This document shows, one piece after another, positions 4,272 to 5,291 of a stretch of 5,291 nt of DNA (position 1 is its first letter; every line of letters begins with the position of its first letter). The notes under the pieces were generated by a model, which searched no databases, was not told where the DNA came from, and saw nothing but the letters and a program-made list of their open reading frames with translations. The position numbers and the translations under genes are program-made. This DNA comes from an uncultured Synechococcus sp. (lineage in GTDB: Bacteria > Cyanobacteriota > Cyanobacteriia > PCC-6307 > Cyanobiaceae), in NCBI GenBank assembly GCA_913020095.1, contig CAJWAH010000104.1, forward strand, positions 1 through 5,291. The letters run 5' to 3'.

Positions 4272-5291
4272 ATGGACACAGCCCTGGTTCTGCAGAACCT
4301 GCTCTCTCCAGCGATTCTGTTTTTTTTCCTGGGGGTTTTCGCGGTCCTGCTGGGCTCCGATTTGGAGATTCCAGCGCCGCTGCCCAAGCTGTTTTCCCTC
4401 TACCTGCTGCTTTCGATTGGCTTTAAAGGGGGCGTCGAACTGCAAGCCAGTGGACTTGGCCCCGACGTGCTGTTGACCATTGGCGCTGCCTTGTTGATGG
4501 CGGTGCTGGTGCCATTGGCCGCTTTTGGCGTGCTTCGCACCCAGTTCGATGTGTTTAATGCGGCTGCTTTGGCTGGGGCCTACGGCTCGATCAGTGCCGT
4601 GACGTTCATCACGGCCGAAAGCTTTCTGCGGGTGCTGCAGATTCCATCCGATGGCTACATGGTGGCGGCCTTAGCGCTGATGGAATCGCCGGCCATCATC
4701 GTGGCGCTGCTGTTGGTGAAGTTGGCGGCGCAAGATCGCGGGGCTGCCGCTGAAACCGGATGGGGGTCGGTGCTGCACGAGGCCTTCCTCAACAGCCTGT
4801 TCGTGGAGCTCAAGTACCTGGCCTTCATTCCCGGGCAGCCTCTGGTGCGCTTCAGCGACCCCCCCGACCGCATGCTCATCATCACACAGGGCAAGGTGGA
4901 GGTGGCGATGCAGCACGAGGCAGCGACGTACGCCAACCTGGTACTGGGGGCCGGGGATTTCGTGGGCGACATGGCGCTGCTGGGCGTGCGAGACTGGGGC
5001 AGCTCCACCTGCCTCCACCTCCCGCCACAGCTCATCAATCGCTCTGACGGCCAGCCTGTCGGGGAGCCGACCGAAATCGAGGTGACGCCGTACCGGGGGA
5101 GTTTTGTCGTGGCGCTGGAGATGACGCGGCGGGCGTTTGAGCAGGCGCTGGCGCGCAGCACCGTGCTCTCCCGCGACGAGGTGGGGCAGTTTGTGGGCAG
5201 GTGGCACGCGGCGAGGGAGGAGCAGATGCGCGTCAACGAGCCCTTGAGCTTGCTGGCCGAACGGCGCAAGGTACGGGTGGCGAGCAGCTGG
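4272..5291 (+). CDS. sbtA: SbtA-family sodium-dependent bicarbonate permease, N-terminal half, joined in frame to cNMP-binding-like sequence; open at window end
   Basis: Residues 1-175 match the sodium-dependent bicarbonate transport (SbtA/DUF897) permease family, which imports HCO3- with Na+ across the plasma membrane for the CO2-concentrating mechanism. Supporting stretches are F-F-F-L-G at 17-21, L-E-I-P-A-P-L-P-K-L-F-S-L-Y-L-L-L-S-I-G-F-K-G-G at 31-54, A-Y-G-S-I-S-A-V-T-F at 103-112, and A-L-A-L-M-E-S-P-A-I-I-V at 133-144. About five membrane segments are visible (13-28, 36-52, 66-86, 97-117, 129-150). The family normally has two such inverted halves and more than 300 residues. Here the permease match stops after L-H-E-A-F-L-N-S (168-175), where relatives continue with a glycine/hydrophobic helix; the frame then runs for 165 more codons in unrelated soluble sequence to the window end. 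GAGAGG before ATG supports the start. As drawn it cannot be a complete transporter. It is likely a truncated permease gene at a chimeric junction; an authentic fusion is the alternative. Confidence 0.8.
   Translation, partial: MDTALVLQNLLSPAILFFFLGVFAVLLGSDLEIPAPLPKLFSLYLLLSIGFKGGVELQASGLGPDVLLTIGAALLMAVLVPLAAFGVLRTQFDVFNAAALAGAYGSISAVTFITAESFLRVLQIPSDGYMVAALALMESPAIIVALLLVKLAAQDRGAAAETGWGSVLHEAFLNSLFVELKYLAFIPGQPLVRFSDPPDRMLIITQGKVEVAMQHEAATYANLVLGAGDFVGDMALLGVRDWGSSTCLHLPPQLINRSDGQPVGEPTEIEVTPYRGSFVVALEMTRRAFEQALARSTVLSRDEVGQFVGRWHAAREEQMRVNEPLSLLAERRKVRVASSW
4790..4802. other. Probable chimeric junction inside the permease frame
   Basis: Upstream codons encode the SbtA-family H-E-A-F-L-N-S; downstream codons encode F-V-E-L-K-Y-L-A-F-I-P-G-Q of a cNMP-binding-like fold. 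My hand count of codons ending in A or T is about one quarter before the junction and about one tenth after it. AAG is the only lysine codon after it, and TTG leucine codons, common before, become rare. The frame is kept by chance or by true fusion. The exact break cannot be placed closer than several bases because the joined sequences may share bases such as AACAGC. Confidence 0.65.
4797..5291 (+). other. Cyclic-nucleotide-binding-domain-like segment (foreign-looking), partial at both ends
   Basis: This in-frame segment, residues 176-340 of the composite frame, resembles a CAP-ED/cNMP-binding beta roll. F-I-P-G-Q-P-L-V-R-F-S-D-P-P-D-R-M-L-I-I (185-204) with T-Q-G-K-V-E-V matches the F.PG..l...D...m..I..G.v.v strand pattern. 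L-V-L-G-A-G-D-F-V-G-D-M-A-L-L-G (223-238) matches the L..GdfFGEmALL cassette. S-F-V-V-A-L-E-M-T-R-R-A-F-E-Q-A-L (277-293) matches the closing strand and helix. Between the last two lies an insertion of about 35 residues (T-C-L-H-L-P-P to G-E-P-T-E-I-E). The phosphate-binding arginine normally found shortly after the FGE cassette is not evident, so ligand binding is doubtful. The C-terminal part is charged and helical. High third-position GC and the loop insertion suggest eukaryotic, perhaps algal, origin; this is inference. No stop is reached. Confidence 0.55.

Noticed and set aside
4655..5269. Minus-strand frames of 204 and 178 codons opposite the right-end composite gene
   Set aside because: Serine/arginine-rich or histidine-rich products without domain features, spanning the suspected junction. 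The plus-strand frame gives recognisable families on both sides of the join.
4272..5291. Accepting the composite as a functional cAMP-regulated bicarbonate transporter
   Set aside because: The second transporter half is absent, codon use shifts at the join, and the ligand-binding arginine of the cNMP domain is not evident. Reported instead as a probable chimera needing read-level proof.
1..5291. tRNA, rRNA, CRISPR arrays, insertion sequences, attachment sites
   Set aside because: I saw no cloverleaf-forming sequence, regular spaced repeats, transposase motifs or long terminal inverted repeats. The genes are packed tightly with no room for a mobile element.

Overview
The window reads as chromosomal DNA of an alpha-cyanobacterium (marine Synechococcus / Cyanobium / Prochlorococcus lineage). 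The clearest evidence is a gene for CsoS1D, the tandem-domain shell protein of alpha-carboxysomes. It sits beside a SbtA-family (sodium-dependent bicarbonate transport) permease and an RdgB/Ham1 house-cleaning pyrophosphatase, a neighbourhood expected next to the cso/Rubisco operon in these organisms. The fairly high GC content fits a higher-GC Synechococcus or Cyanobium rather than a low-GC Prochlorococcus. The taxonomic call rests on protein-family recognition, not on a database search.

Layout, left to right. Bases 1-778 (minus) hold the N-terminal part of a FUSC-family membrane protein, cut by the window edge. Two very small minus-strand genes, 822-1046 and 1088-1270, lie upstream of it and may share its transcript. 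A 102-base divergent gap leads to an HdeD/DUF308 membrane protein on the plus strand (1373-1897). Its stop codon directly abuts that of a minus-strand conserved hypothetical with a helix-turn-helix-like C-terminus (1898-2320). This hypothetical is preceded on the same strand by a 100-residue cyanobacterial hypothetical (2378-2680). A divergent intergenic region (2681-2848) with an AT-rich segment and small inverted repeats precedes csoS1D (2849-3604, plus). csoS1D runs tail-to-tail into rdgB (3601-4215, minus), the two stop codons sharing the palindrome TTAA. After another divergent gap, a SbtA-type permease starts at 4272 (plus).

The main anomaly is at the right end. The permease reads convincingly for about 175 codons, through the first half of the transporter, then changes abruptly near base 4795, without loss of frame, into sequence resembling a cyclic-nucleotide-binding (cNMP/CAP-ED) domain with distinctly higher third-position GC. 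That segment stays open to the last base. A literal reading is a bicarbonate transporter fused to a nucleotide-sensor domain. The loss of the second membrane half, the composition change and the position at the window end make a chimeric join (assembly or library artefact, possibly with eukaryotic algal DNA) the likelier explanation.

Functionally, csoS1D (gated shell pore) and the permease (HCO3- uptake) would both serve the CO2-concentrating mechanism. RdgB purges non-canonical purine triphosphates, and its link to carboxysomes is positional only. The HdeD and FUSC proteins are generic small membrane proteins whose roles here cannot be read from the sequence.
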